From Chryseomicrobium sp. FSL W7-1435 (GTDB lineage Bacteria > Bacillota > Bacilli > Bacillales_A > Planococcaceae), in contig NZ_CP151997.1 in NCBI RefSeq assembly GCF_038595005.1, positions 62,001 to 126,000 on the forward strand: 64,000 nucleotides of DNA, given 5' to 3'. The notes under the pieces were generated by a model. It saw only the letters and a program-made list of their open reading frames with translations. It was not told the DNA's origin and ran no database searches. The position numbers were made by a program, and so were the translations under genes. This document shows, one piece after another, positions 34,222 through 43,102 of the stretch (position 1 is its first letter; every line of letters begins with the position of its first letter).

Positions 34222-35436
34222 ATGGATGCACTGCAAATCATGGACCAGTTTGACCGCGTCCGACCGGCTCTTCAACCAATCGTCAGCGCCATTACACATA
34301 AAGTAGCAGGGTACGAGGTTTTAGGACGGTTTCAAGAGGGTGAAGAGTGGAAATCCCTCGGCACTTTCTTTTTAGATCCGGACATTCCTACAGAATTTAA
34401 AAATGAACTAGATGAACACCTATTAGATCAAGCTGTTGATTATTTGCTAGAAACCAACCAACCCGGATTTCTATCTGTCAATCGTTCGGCACGTCAATTG
34501 ATTTACGGGGATGATGAAGCGTTATTAACTTTCCTGTTAAAGCAACAACAAAAAGGCTTTACCCTAGACCGCTTTGTTCTCGAAGTGACGGAACATGATA
34601 TTGAAGAAGAGTTTGAAAGTTTGAACCACCTGCTTCGCTATTACAAGACTTATGGCGTTCAATTAGCAATCGATCACATCGGGGGAGCCAGCTCAAACAT
34701 TGATAGAATTCGAGCTTTGCGACCTGACATTTTAAAGATTGACGCGTCTTTAACTCGATCTTCAAATTTAGAGAATTTCCAGGATATCTTACATACCCTT
34801 TCCGTGCTAGCTAGACGCATTGGTGCAGTTTTGGCTTACGAAAATATAGAAGATGCCAACCAGCTTTATTTTGCTTGGAAAAACAATGGCCATTATTACC
34901 AAGGATTTTACCTAGGCAAACCAAGCTGCCTTTTAGGGGAGGCTGTGCAACTTGACGTGATGCTCCCTACTCAAATTCAAACATTTGTTGAGAGAGAGAA
35001 GGAATTAATCGCAAAACGCATTCGTTTTACAGAAAGCTGTCATAACCAATTAAAGAAATTGAGTAAGTGGCAAGATGAATCACACGCCGACGAACTGCTT
35101 GATGAGGCTCGACAGCTATTTGATGACCGCACGTTCCGGTTGTACATCTGTGATGAAAGTGGCCGACAAGTCTCTGGTAATTTACGAAAAAATCAGCATC
35201 TCTGGCGTTTTGAACAACACGTGAGAGGGTCCAATTGGGCATTCCGCCCCTACTTCTTAGAAAATATGATGCGCATGCAACGCACGCATCATGGTCGATT
35301 ATCTGATTTATATGCAGATATCGAAACACGAGAATTTGTGCGCACGTTTAGTTATCCACTGACATCACAGTACTTTTTATTTATCGATTTTAGTTACGAT
35401 TTCATAACCGAGAACGATTTTCTCTTTATGAATTAG
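34222..35436 (+). CDS. ykuI: YkuI-like degenerate EAL-domain protein
   Basis: 404 residues. EAL domain in residues 1-250 and a C-terminal PAS-like sensory region, the layout of B. subtilis YkuI. The EAL position reads YEVLGRF, but several catalytic positions are altered: the DDF motif is DHIGGASSN and the late EGVET is YENIED, so metal binding is compromised. It therefore probably binds c-di-GMP as an effector rather than hydrolysing it. GGAGG lies eight bases before ATG. The YfiH gene follows by 14 bases and may be co-transcribed. Confidence 0.88.
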   Translation: MDALQIMDQFDRVRPALQPIVSAITHKVAGYEVLGRFQEGEEWKSLGTFFLDPDIPTEFKNELDEHLLDQAVDYLLETNQPGFLSVNRSARQLIYGDDEALLTFLLKQQQKGFTLDRFVLEVTEHDIEEEFESLNHLLRYYKTYGVQLAIDHIGGASSNIDRIRALRPDILKIDASLTRSSNLENFQDILHTLSVLARRIGAVLAYENIEDANQLYFAWKNNGHYYQGFYLGKPSCLLGEAVQLDVMLPTQIQTFVEREKELIAKRIRFTESCHNQLKKLSKWQDESHADELLDEARQLFDDRTFRLYICDESGRQVSGNLRKNQHLWRFEQHVRGSNWAFRPYFLENMMRMQRTHHGRLSDLYADIETREFVRTFSYPLTSQYFLFIDFSYDFITENDFLFMN

Positions 35437-35450
35437 AAGGGGTTGATGAT

Positions 35451-36206
35451 TTGCACTCACTACTGAATAGTACCGAAAATGTGACCGCCGGAATGACATG
35501 GAGAGACTCAAATCGTTCCGAGTCTAATAATATGGCACTTCATAGCTGCCAAAGTGAAGAGGCTGTTTTAGCTAATCGAGAGCATCTGGCGAGAGAACTG
35601 GGTGTTCCTCTCCAGCGATTTGTTCTGGCGAACCAAACCCATAGTGATCATTTTTACGAAGTGACCAACAAGGATCTAGGCAAGGGCACTCTTTCTGCCG
35701 AGACCGCAATTCGTGATACCGATGCTTTGTTTACCTATGAACAATCAATTGTTTTAGGCACTTTTACGGCAGATTGCGTTCCCTTGCTGCTTTGGAGTTC
35801 TAAATCGATGCTTGTCGCAGCTGTCCACTCCGGTTGGCAAGGAACGGTGAAAGAAATCGTTCCGAAGCTTTTACACTTCTTACAAAACGAGAAAAATGAG
35901 GACCCACAATCACTGCACGTTTATATTGGCCCCGCACTTAGCGAGCAGCGCTTTGAGGTGGATGCAGATGTAGCAGATCGCTATAAGCAACTCGGCTATG
36001 CGGATCCATTTATTCGCTACGAAGATAAGACAGGGAAATTTCACATTGATAATATCCTTACAGTAAAAGAACAATGTTTGCGTGCCGGAATACCTGGCGA
36101 CAATATCACGTACTCTTCAACTTGCACGTTCACTAGTGAACATGGATTTTCTTATAGACAAGACCGACAAAGCGGTAGGCACCTCGGTTTTATTTATCGC
36201 CACTAA
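35451..36206 (+). CDS. pgeF: YfiH/LACC1-family purine nucleoside phosphorylase-like enzyme
   Basis: 251 residues. Family motifs are intact: NQTHSD, the metal cysteine in GTFTADCVPLLLW and VHSGWQGTV, plus YIGPALSEQRFEV. Members have been called polyphenol oxidases or laccases but characterised ones phosphorolyse adenosine and related nucleosides, and E. coli YfiH/PgeF edits peptidoglycan intermediates. The start is TTG at 35451 with AAGGGG eight bases upstream. Ends 48 bases before a strong terminator. Confidence 0.9.
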   Translation: MHSLLNSTENVTAGMTWRDSNRSESNNMALHSCQSEEAVLANREHLARELGVPLQRFVLANQTHSDHFYEVTNKDLGKGTLSAETAIRDTDALFTYEQSIVLGTFTADCVPLLLWSSKSMLVAAVHSGWQGTVKEIVPKLLHFLQNEKNEDPQSLHVYIGPALSEQRFEVDADVADRYKQLGYADPFIRYEDKTGKFHIDNILTVKEQCLRAGIPGDNITYSSTCTFTSEHGFSYRQDRQSGRHLGFIYRH

Positions 36207-36253
36207 AATGTGCTGTAGGCATCTTAAAACAGGGAATAACGGCATCAACTAAA

Positions 36254-36299
36254 AAATCGGTATCTTCTCTAGTACTTGCTCAAGAGAAGATACCGATTT
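36254..36299 (+). terminator. Strong terminator after the YfiH gene
   Basis: 17-bp perfect stem (AAATCGGTATCTTCTCT with its complement, 36254-36270 and 36283-36299), followed by ATTTTTTT. The minus strand has TTTTTTAG, so it may also end the convergent helicase operon. Confidence 0.9.
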
Positions 36300-36308
36300 A
36301 TTTTTTTA

Positions 36309-37046
36309 TTACCAATCCAGCGCTTCTTTATCTTCTATGATAGCTTCTAAATCAGGGTCCCATCCATTTAGCAAAGGATTCCAAACACGTACATAGGTCG
36401 TGTTTTCTTGGGTATCCAGTAAGCGATATTCATAACATGTCACCCACTGCCTCTCGCCATCATCAAAATCTACTAGCTGATCAACAGTCTCTACAAAATC
36501 GCCTATATGTTCTTTGCGTTCCGCTAACGATAGACGCACGCCTTCAAGGAGGAGTTCTTCTGTCGCTTCAATAGAATCATGTTGAATCAAATGGCGAAAT
36601 GTTTGAACTGGCTGTTCTTTTAAGTCAGCTTCCCATTCTGTAGGCATAAAATTCTCATGAAATTCGCTATAGTATATCTGCTCAAAGGCCTCTGGCTGTT
36701 CTTCTTCAAAAACACCAGCCTGCAGTTGACGCTTGCCCTGTGGCGTAAGTTTATACACTTCTTTTTCCTGTAGCAGCAACCCATTGGCCAGCATTTTTTG
36801 AAGCATATCTTCTACAAATAGTTCTTCCACATAAAGAAGTTCAGCAATAGCTAACGCTCGTCGGATGGGCACCTCTTCTATTACATGGAGAATCATGCGC
36901 ATGAGGATGTCCAACCGGAAACGTCTGACTGGAGCGTAGGACACTTCATAGGTATAGATGGGGAGGTCCCAGACGGTTTCTTCTAGGACTTTGACTCCAG
37001 TATTTCTCAAAAGCTGATTTCTAAGTTTAGTTTGAAACTCCGACAC
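36309..37046 (-). CDS. Helicase-partner protein with winged-helix region, unknown function
   Basis: 245 residues, strongly acidic in its second half. Residues 40-120 look like a winged helix (FRLDILMRMILHVIEE, IAELLYVEELFVEDMLQKMLANGLL, KLTPQGKRQL), and the C-terminal part ends in a beta-rich stretch with VRVWNPLLNGWDPDLE. No family recognised. Its start overlaps the end of the 1260-aa helicase gene by 20 bases, so the two proteins are coupled and probably work together, with this one perhaps guiding DNA or RNA binding. Confidence 0.75.
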   Translation of the reverse strand: MSEFQTKLRNQLLRNTGVKVLEETVWDLPIYTYEVSYAPVRRFRLDILMRMILHVIEEVPIRRALAIAELLYVEELFVEDMLQKMLANGLLLQEKEVYKLTPQGKRQLQAGVFEEEQPEAFEQIYYSEFHENFMPTEWEADLKEQPVQTFRHLIQHDSIEATEELLLEGVRLSLAERKEHIGDFVETVDQLVDFDDGERQWVTCYEYRLLDTQENTTYVRVWNPLLNGWDPDLEAIIEDKEALDW

Positions 37047-40000
37047 TGCCTACTACCTCCTCCATCATCCGTTTACCACCTAGACGGTCAACTGTTTGTG
37101 CAACATGTGTATACATCTGCTGGGTACTCGCTCGTTTGACGCGTTCGGTAAACATTGTCTGACTGCCAATTAAGACGAGGAGTTCTTTTGCACGCGATAA
37201 AGCGACATTCAGTCGACGATAATCATTAGCAAACCCGATATCTCCCCTAGTCTCTTCATGATTTCGTACCATATTGAGTAAAATCACTTCCATCTCCATA
37301 CCTTGGAAACGGTCAACTGTCCCCGTGCGCATTTGGAGATGAGGTAACCGCAGTTCTTGCTGAATCAATCGATTAAGTTGCTTAACTTGTTCCCCATAAA
37401 AACTAATCACGCCAACAGATTTCTGATAATCTTTCGGAAACACACCCTTGTCTTTCGCTCTGGCAACAGCATCATTCATGTCAATAAGAGTTTGCTTAGT
37501 GATAGCCAGCTCGGTTGGATTCCAAAGACTTCTCCCACCTTTTACTCGCTGTTCAAAGGAAGCCGCGCCATGTGGCAGATCTATCCATAGCACATGATTT
37601 TTCGCGCTCAGCCAAGAAAGTTCTAATCCGTGTGCACGCATCGCATCGGAGTCAACTAAACCACACTCAAGTGCATCTTGTTCATCTTGATAAAACGGCG
37701 CAATAGTTTGCATAATATCCTCATGCATCCGGTATTGAATCGCAAGCATGGTTTTATGTGTTGTAGGTAAGTTTCGGTATAAACGTTCAAACAAAGATTC
37801 TTTTAGTAACTTCTCAATTTCTTGTTTACCTGTAAACTCAGATTGAGTGACTACCATTTTTTCAAGCACTTCTTCCAGCGTGTCATCACCTAACAATGGT
37901 GGTAGCTGATGATGGTCTCCCACTAAAATCACTTTTTTCCCTTTTAACATCGGCAGTAAGAGTTCTGGTGGCGTTGCTTTAGAAACTTCATCAATAATAA
38001 CTACATCGAACGAAGGATAATTCTCTACAAAGTCTTTGCGAGCAGACGCAACACAAGTGGTGCCAATCACATTCGCATATTTGACATTTAACTTTCGTAT
38101 TTCGTCTACGTCTTCAGCTGTGGCATTCTCTAAAAGGTTCTGCCATTGTGATTGTAGTTTTTGATGAAGCGGGGCTTCTTCATTTTCTTTCTCCAGTTTT
38201 CCAAGTTCGAACTGCAGAGACAACCATCGTTTTTGAGCAGCTTCGTAGTGTTGTTCGGGCTGTTCATCTACTAAAGGATTCAGTAGAGATGCCTCTTGCT
38301 CTATTCGTTTCACTTGCTCTGTGTAGTGCGCTGACTCTTTCAAAAACGTTTGAAGGGCTATATCCGCTAACTGAAGTTGTTCTTTAGCCTCTTTAAAATG
38401 CTTTTCAGCAATTGCAAAATTCTCTACAAATTGTTGCATTTCCATTTGCAATTTCTGCAGCCTACCGACTTCTCGCTCTGCTGTGAATGCAGTGGTTTCA
38501 TCAAGTTTTTCCAGCTGTTCTAGCTTGTCATCTCCGTTAGCATGCTCCCACTCTTGGTCCAATTGAGTAAAGGTGAGTTGTAAGGAGACCGCCCGTTCTT
38601 CAAGTGCTGCCGATTCTTTTCTAAGCTGTTCGTTTTGTGTACGATCAACCGCCAACAATTCCTCTCGAATCAAGGTCAGTTCACTTTCACCACGCCCTAC
38701 TAGCTCCTCGTAATAACCAGTAATCGCTGCCAAATAGCGCATGCGGCTATAAAGTCCCTGCACGTAGTCCCCCAACTCTTTTGAAGAAGGCAACTGACGG
38801 ATTTTGATCCACTGGCGACCTTGCTCTAAATAGCTGATAAGCTCTTCTTTTCGATACACTGGTTCTGCTACTGGACGAATGGGGCGTCGTTTCTCGTCGA
38901 GCTTTTCTATAAAGAATTGCAAAGCTTTTTCATAAAGTACTGTCATTTCTTTAGCAGGGTGATAGGTTTTAATCAGGGCTCGAATCCCTTCGATTCCTTT
39001 CACCTTAAACAATATTCGAGAAGTAGCAAAGTAAGGTTCCTCTTGTAAAAGATTGTGAATGGCTGCTACAGATTGCAGGTCACGGATAGCTGCTGTCTTG
39101 GTCGCACTAGCTTGAAGAGAGCCTGACATAAGATCCTTTTGTTCCATGACTTCACTAAGTTGTCGCTGTACTTTAAGACGAGAATCGTATAGTTTCTTTA
39201 ACTCGGTCAAGTGTTCAAGTTGTTCAAGGAATAGACGTTTCTCAGCCAACTGTTGAAGTAAGTCTTCTTCAGTCGGAAACACTTCTTGCTTTTGCTGTAG
39301 TTCAACTACTTGGTGTTCCAATTGATGGACGAGCTGTTGTTTCTCTTGAACATCTTGTTTGAAACGGCCATGATCAAATGCAACTTGCTCAATTTTCCCA
39401 CGTATTTCCTCAAGTTCTTTTAGTAGCAGTTGTTGCTGTTCAACTGCACGTTTCTTCTCCTGAACCTTCTCTTGCCATTCAGTAACAGCTAGTTCCGCCT
39501 CTTGAAATTGTGGTCGGATACTATGAAGTTCTTCTGACAGTTTCTGCAACCTGCGTTCACGGTCTTGAACACTCGAAGTAACCGTGGAGAGCGTCACTTC
39601 TCGCCAGTAATCCCCTATATTTTCTTCAATAAATCGTTTACCTTCTTCTTCTATACTTTCCGTACGACCTACTCGCAAGATTCGAATATCCTTGTTTGCA
39701 AGTAAACGACTAAGAGCGTTATCAACCGCTAAATTTGACTGGGAGGCAACCAGTGTTCGTAAACCCGCCTTCGCATTTTGTAGGCAAATCTCTGAGATGA
39801 CTGTAGTTTTACCAGTTCCAGGTGGCCCTTGAATAACATACAGGTCTTCTGCCGCAAAAGCACCTTCTACAGCGCGTCGTTGGAACTCATTAAGAGGATG
39901 TGAGTATGTCAACTTAGGAATAGGTCGAAGCGGTGCTACAGGTGGAGATTCTTCAAATAGGATTTGTTCCAGAAGAGGATTTTCAGCATGTCCTTTTTCT

Positions 40001-40809
40001 AGCTGATGAAAGCCAGAGCGAAGTCGTCGAATTTGACTGAGTGAAGCAAAATTTGTCAGTACGGCCTCGTTGCCAAATCGGTCCATTGGTGTTTTTCGAA
40101 TCACATCTTCCATATAGGAGACGACATCTACTTCAATGGTTTTTTGACGTGGATTTGCCTTAGCAACCTTCCCAATCTCTCGACCGATGCTCACTAGCTT
40201 AACATCCATGTCCTTAAGTTGTTTCCATTGATCAGTCTTTAACTCTACTTGATAGAGAGTAAGCTTTCGAAAATCCTTTTGAATCGAAATATCTGTGAAC
40301 GAGAGTCGAATATCGGCAACATCCATCTGTTGCTCTTGAATGGCCAAATAACCTTCCCATCCCACGATACGTTTTTTCACATAATCCGTTCGCTCATTTG
40401 CAAGTGGCAGTTCATGTAACCATTCTCGAAATGGAGCCGCGATAGGATTTCTAACTCTTGGATCTGGCGAAAAGGAAAGATTCACGGAACGTCGCCAATT
40501 GGTTGGCTGGCTGGTTTTTTTAGGAACCATCATAAAATGAACCGCGGTCATCACATTGTCTTCCAGCAGCAGCGTCAAAACAGGCACCTTACGATCCTGT
40601 TGAGGATTTGAAAAATCCGTAAAATAAAGCAGAATCTTAGTTGCGGTCTGCTCCGGTTCCTTATTTTTTTCAATCTGAACAGTAAAGGTTGGTTGTTCAG
40701 TCAAAAAACCAGCCTCTCCCCATCCAAATCGTTTAAATGCATCTTGGACAGACTTTGTTAGACGTACTGGACAAGTAAATGTGCGTAATGTTGTCATCAT
40801 ATCCCTCAT
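37027..40809 (-). CDS. Large SF1 (UPF1/DNA2-like) helicase with long coiled-coil insert
   Basis: About 1260 residues. An N-terminal region of ~300 residues of unknown fold; motif I GPPGTGKTT (about residue 330) preceded by the Q-motif NEFQRRAV; motif Ia SQSNLAVDNAL; then some 450 residues of heptad-rich, Glu/Gln-rich coiled coil; motif II DEVSKATPPELLLP; motif III VGDHHQLPP; motif IV-VI IQYRMHEDI, GTVDRFQGME and NVALSRAKELLVLIG. This is the AAA_11/AAA_12 family. The coiled coil between motifs Ia and II suggests a rod or dimerisation arm. Start uncertain: 40809 (AAAGGA ten bases upstream) or 40797 (GAGGG five bases upstream). Confidence 0.88.
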   Translation of the reverse strand: MRDMMTTLRTFTCPVRLTKSVQDAFKRFGWGEAGFLTEQPTFTVQIEKNKEPEQTATKILLYFTDFSNPQQDRKVPVLTLLLEDNVMTAVHFMMVPKKTSQPTNWRRSVNLSFSPDPRVRNPIAAPFREWLHELPLANERTDYVKKRIVGWEGYLAIQEQQMDVADIRLSFTDISIQKDFRKLTLYQVELKTDQWKQLKDMDVKLVSIGREIGKVAKANPRQKTIEVDVVSYMEDVIRKTPMDRFGNEAVLTNFASLSQIRRLRSGFHQLEKGHAENPLLEQILFEESPPVAPLRPIPKLTYSHPLNEFQRRAVEGAFAAEDLYVIQGPPGTGKTTVISEICLQNAKAGLRTLVASQSNLAVDNALSRLLANKDIRILRVGRTESIEEEGKRFIEENIGDYWREVTLSTVTSSVQDRERRLQKLSEELHSIRPQFQEAELAVTEWQEKVQEKKRAVEQQQLLLKELEEIRGKIEQVAFDHGRFKQDVQEKQQLVHQLEHQVVELQQKQEVFPTEEDLLQQLAEKRLFLEQLEHLTELKKLYDSRLKVQRQLSEVMEQKDLMSGSLQASATKTAAIRDLQSVAAIHNLLQEEPYFATSRILFKVKGIEGIRALIKTYHPAKEMTVLYEKALQFFIEKLDEKRRPIRPVAEPVYRKEELISYLEQGRQWIKIRQLPSSKELGDYVQGLYSRMRYLAAITGYYEELVGRGESELTLIREELLAVDRTQNEQLRKESAALEERAVSLQLTFTQLDQEWEHANGDDKLEQLEKLDETTAFTAEREVGRLQKLQMEMQQFVENFAIAEKHFKEAKEQLQLADIALQTFLKESAHYTEQVKRIEQEASLLNPLVDEQPEQHYEAAQKRWLSLQFELGKLEKENEEAPLHQKLQSQWQNLLENATAEDVDEIRKLNVKYANVIGTTCVASARKDFVENYPSFDVVIIDEVSKATPPELLLPMLKGKKVILVGDHHQLPPLLGDDTLEEVLEKMVVTQSEFTGKQEIEKLLKESLFERLYRNLPTTHKTMLAIQYRMHEDIMQTIAPFYQDEQDALECGLVDSDAMRAHGLELSWLSAKNHVLWIDLPHGAASFEQRVKGGRSLWNPTELAITKQTLIDMNDAVARAKDKGVFPKDYQKSVGVISFYGEQVKQLNRLIQQELRLPHLQMRTGTVDRFQGMEMEVILLNMVRNHEETRGDIGFANDYRRLNVALSRAKELLVLIGSQTMFTERVKRASTQQMYTHVAQTVDRLGGKRMMEEVVGSVGVSN

Positions 40810-40901
40810 TTGTATCTGTTCCTTTAATAGTACAATGAATGGTTTTGAGATGAAACCGTCAGAAGTCCTTTCTTTTTGCACCTCATTTCCCGGGAAATTC
40901 T

Positions 40902-40930
40902 TTGGTGTTCAAGAAAGGGAATGGTATACT
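40902..40930 (+). promoter_or_regulatory. SigA promoter of the GAF-STAS gene
   Basis: TTGGTG (40902-40907), 17-base spacer, TATACT (40925-40930), about 40 bases before the start codon. Confidence 0.6.
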
Positions 40931-40969
40931 TTTCATTATCGACTTTGCGACTAGGAGAGGATGAGATTG

Positions 40970-41821
40970 ATGGCTAAAGTAGGGCTAGGACGTGCTCAGT
41001 TTCAAAATTTTGATGAAGCTGCAGATACTATTTTGAACATGATGGCAAAACTTCTTCAAATTAACACGCTGTTTATAGCAAAAAACGATAAGGTCTCTAA
41101 TGAAATCTATAAAGTCATGAATCAAGAAGAGACTTTACTTGAAGTAGGTACCGTTCTCCCATTTGAACAGACGTTTTGTAAAGTAAGTGTGGCTCATGGT
41201 CACCATGTGCTCTACATCCCCGACATCACCACTCATGAAAGCACGAAGAATCTGCAAGTCACTCATAATTTAAAATCAGGTAGTTTCGTTGGCATACCAA
41301 TTTTTACTGGAAACGGCGATAATTATGGTACGATTTGCGGTTTAGATACAAACCCTTTTGTATTAAGTGATGAGCATTTGAATCTCTTTGAAACTATGAG
41401 TGATTTATTGTCTTATGTATTAGAATTGGATGATGCACAGCGACAAATCCAAAATTTATCAGTCCCTATCGTTCCGTTAACACAAGGAATCGCAATTTTG
41501 CCAGTTATCGGCAATATAACACGTAGACGTGTTGAGCAATTAGTGGAAGTCGCACTCATAAGAAGCCAAGAATTGAATCTTGATTATCTGTTCGTTGATT
41601 TATCTGGCATTACGGACATGGATCATTCCGCTGCAGATTCACTCATGAAAATAACCAACCTCTTAAACTTATTAGGAGTGAAACCTGTCTTAACGGGATT
41701 ACGTCCTGAAACTGTTTTGAAAACTAACCAGTTAGGGATTGAATTGAAAAATGTCATGATTGAAGCAAATTTAGAGCGAGCCCTTTCCAAAATTGGTTTT
41801 AGCCTTCAAAAGAACTCATAA
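40970..41821 (+). CDS. GAF-STAS protein, RsbR-like stressosome paralogue
   Basis: 283 residues. N-terminal GAF domain (about 10-155; NTLFIAKND, SFVGIPIFTGNGDNYGTICGLD), a linker helix (about 155-170), and a C-terminal STAS domain (about 172-283; VDLSGITDMDHSAADSLMKI, VLTGLRPETV). The STAS part is like RsbR proteins, the sensory subunits of the sigma-B stressosome, but the phosphorylated Thr of the IDT motif is replaced: here DMDHSAAD. A nearby serine might substitute. A GAF sensor suggests a small-molecule or redox signal. ATG at 40970 is used with AGGAGAGG nine bases upstream. Monocistronic. Confidence 0.85.
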   Translation: MAKVGLGRAQFQNFDEAADTILNMMAKLLQINTLFIAKNDKVSNEIYKVMNQEETLLEVGTVLPFEQTFCKVSVAHGHHVLYIPDITTHESTKNLQVTHNLKSGSFVGIPIFTGNGDNYGTICGLDTNPFVLSDEHLNLFETMSDLLSYVLELDDAQRQIQNLSVPIVPLTQGIAILPVIGNITRRRVEQLVEVALIRSQELNLDYLFVDLSGITDMDHSAADSLMKITNLLNLLGVKPVLTGLRPETVLKTNQLGIELKNVMIEANLERALSKIGFSLQKNS

Positions 41822-41824
41822 AAA

Positions 41825-41855
41825 AACACTCCAGTGTAAAATTTACTGGAGTGTT
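41825..41855. terminator. Bidirectional terminator
   Basis: AACACTCCAGT/ACTGGAGTGTT (41825-41835 and 41845-41855) between the convergent GAF-STAS and DUF1292 genes, with T-runs on both sides. Confidence 0.88.
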
Positions 41856-41863
41856 TTATTTCA

Positions 41864-42145
41864 TTAGTTTAAATCTTCTGCTGCTTGCTCTTGAAGTTGT
41901 TGGAATGCTTGAGAAACACGCTCAAACTCTGCATCCTCTTCGATTTCATATAATTCTTCTTCTCCCTCTATACGTAAGAAAAAGACATCAATATCTTCTT
42001 TAGATTCATCTTGAACATCTTCAGAAAATGCAACAGCTGCATAGTCTGTCTCATCGACATTGACGAGGCCGAGAACTTCAATTTCTACTTCTTGTCCATT
42101 CTCGTCATCCATTGAAAAAACATCGCCTACTTGTACAGTACTCAT
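41864..42145 (-). CDS. DUF1292 family protein
   Basis: 93 residues, very acidic. Pattern VGDVFSMDDENGQEVEIEVLG...YAAVAF...DVFFLRIEGEEELYEIEEDAEFERV is that of DUF1292 (B. subtilis YrzB type): a small beta-rich protein of unknown function common in Firmicutes. Here it is away from the yrrK/yrzL neighbourhood where YrzB resides, so it is a paralogue or relocated copy. AGGAGG lies seven bases before ATG. Confidence 0.88.
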   Translation of the reverse strand: MSTVQVGDVFSMDDENGQEVEIEVLGLVNVDETDYAAVAFSEDVQDESKEDIDVFFLRIEGEEELYEIEEDAEFERVSQAFQQLQEQAAEDLN

Positions 42146-42246
42146 TTCGTTTCCTCCTCGTAATCTGCCTTACTCTCTCAGCATAGCATACTTCCCCTAC
42201 CTAAGAATATACTCTACTTTTCCCTGAAGTCGATGCTTCAAACGAC

Positions 42247-42831
42247 TTAAAACGATCTGTTAAAAGTTACTTGATTGCCAACGTAAGCTAGCGTTTCACG
42301 CAATACAAAGGGAAATTGCTCTGCCCACGTTTTATAGACACTAGAAGGAGTTGGTGCTGCTTCCACATCCAGGCCGAAAACATCTGCCATCATAAGCGCG
42401 CGCTTCATATGAAAAGGATCACTCACAAGCAAAAAATTTTGGAGATTCAATTCATCAGCCAGTTCCTTTGTGAACAGCATATTTTCACGGGTCACGAGTG
42501 AACTGCCTTCTAGTAATATAGCCTCTTCTGGGATACCCAGAGTTAATGCATAAGCTTTTGACGCCTCTGCTTCACTAATCAAACCGCCTGGCGTAAGTCC
42601 ACCTGTAAAGACAATTCGCTCTACAAGTTCTTGCTCGTATAACCAAACTGCATGGTCAATCCGTTCACGAAGTGCATAAGATGGGTCTTCGCCATCTAAT
42701 CGTGTTCCAAGAACAAGCGCGGCGTCCGCTTTTTTATACTCTGATTCAGCTGTAAACGTCCAAATACTATGCATTGAAGCCACTATGTATAAAAGTAAAC
42801 TAAGTACTGCTAGCTTATAAATTACGTGCAT
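42247..42831 (-). CDS. DUF218/YdcF-SanA-like membrane-anchored protein
   Basis: 194 residues. One N-terminal membrane helix (VIYKLAVLSLLLYIVASM), then a DUF218 domain: DAALVLGTRLDGE, RIVFTGGLTPGG, SEAEASKAYAL, EGSSLVTRENMLF, and LLVSDPFHMKRALMMA. Such proteins (SanA, YdcF, ElyC) act at the outer face of the membrane and are linked to envelope integrity. The ribosome site before 42831 is weak (GAGAAACGG). Confidence 0.85.
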   Translation of the reverse strand: MHVIYKLAVLSLLLYIVASMHSIWTFTAESEYKKADAALVLGTRLDGEDPSYALRERIDHAVWLYEQELVERIVFTGGLTPGGLISEAEASKAYALTLGIPEEAILLEGSSLVTRENMLFTKELADELNLQNFLLVSDPFHMKRALMMADVFGLDVEAAPTPSSVYKTWAEQFPFVLRETLAYVGNQVTFNRSF

Positions 42832-43075
42832 CCGTTTCTCAAATCCCCAATTCTAACTACTTTTACTTATTAGTATAGAAGGTTTTGAATGGTTGTATAG
42901 GGACATCCGACCCATATGATGTGTCTATATCTTGAAACAATACTCGAAATATTCGTTCAGTTTTTTTGAAATAGCACTTTCATTTGGGAATGCACCGTCT
43001 CTTCGAAAACATTGCCAAATATTTTGTCATCTATCACCATCTCTTTCATACACTAATCTGGTGAGCCGAATTAGA
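42832..43075. other. Intergenic stretch with no supported gene
   Basis: About 245 bases upstream of the DUF218 gene. I see no ribosome site, no RNA motif and no repeat. A 30-codon frame on the minus strand (43049 to 42957) lacks a ribosome site and is not called. Confidence 0.5.
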
Positions 43076-43096
43076 AAAGCCGCCCAATTGGACGAC
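43075..43096 (-). terminator. Terminator of the M48-ankyrin gene
   Basis: Minus-strand GTCGTCC-AATT-GGGCGGC (with two G-U pairs) followed by TTTTCTAATT. Confidence 0.75.
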
Positions 43097-43102
43097 TTCA
43101 CT

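Noticed and set aside
36309-40809. Helicase pair as a known anti-phage defence system
   Set aside because: No nuclease, ATPase partner or toxin signature of a named system is visible, and the surroundings are housekeeping; reported only as a question.
42957-43049. 30-codon minus-strand frame
   Set aside because: No ribosome site, no homology, no terminator of its own; kept only as a remark.
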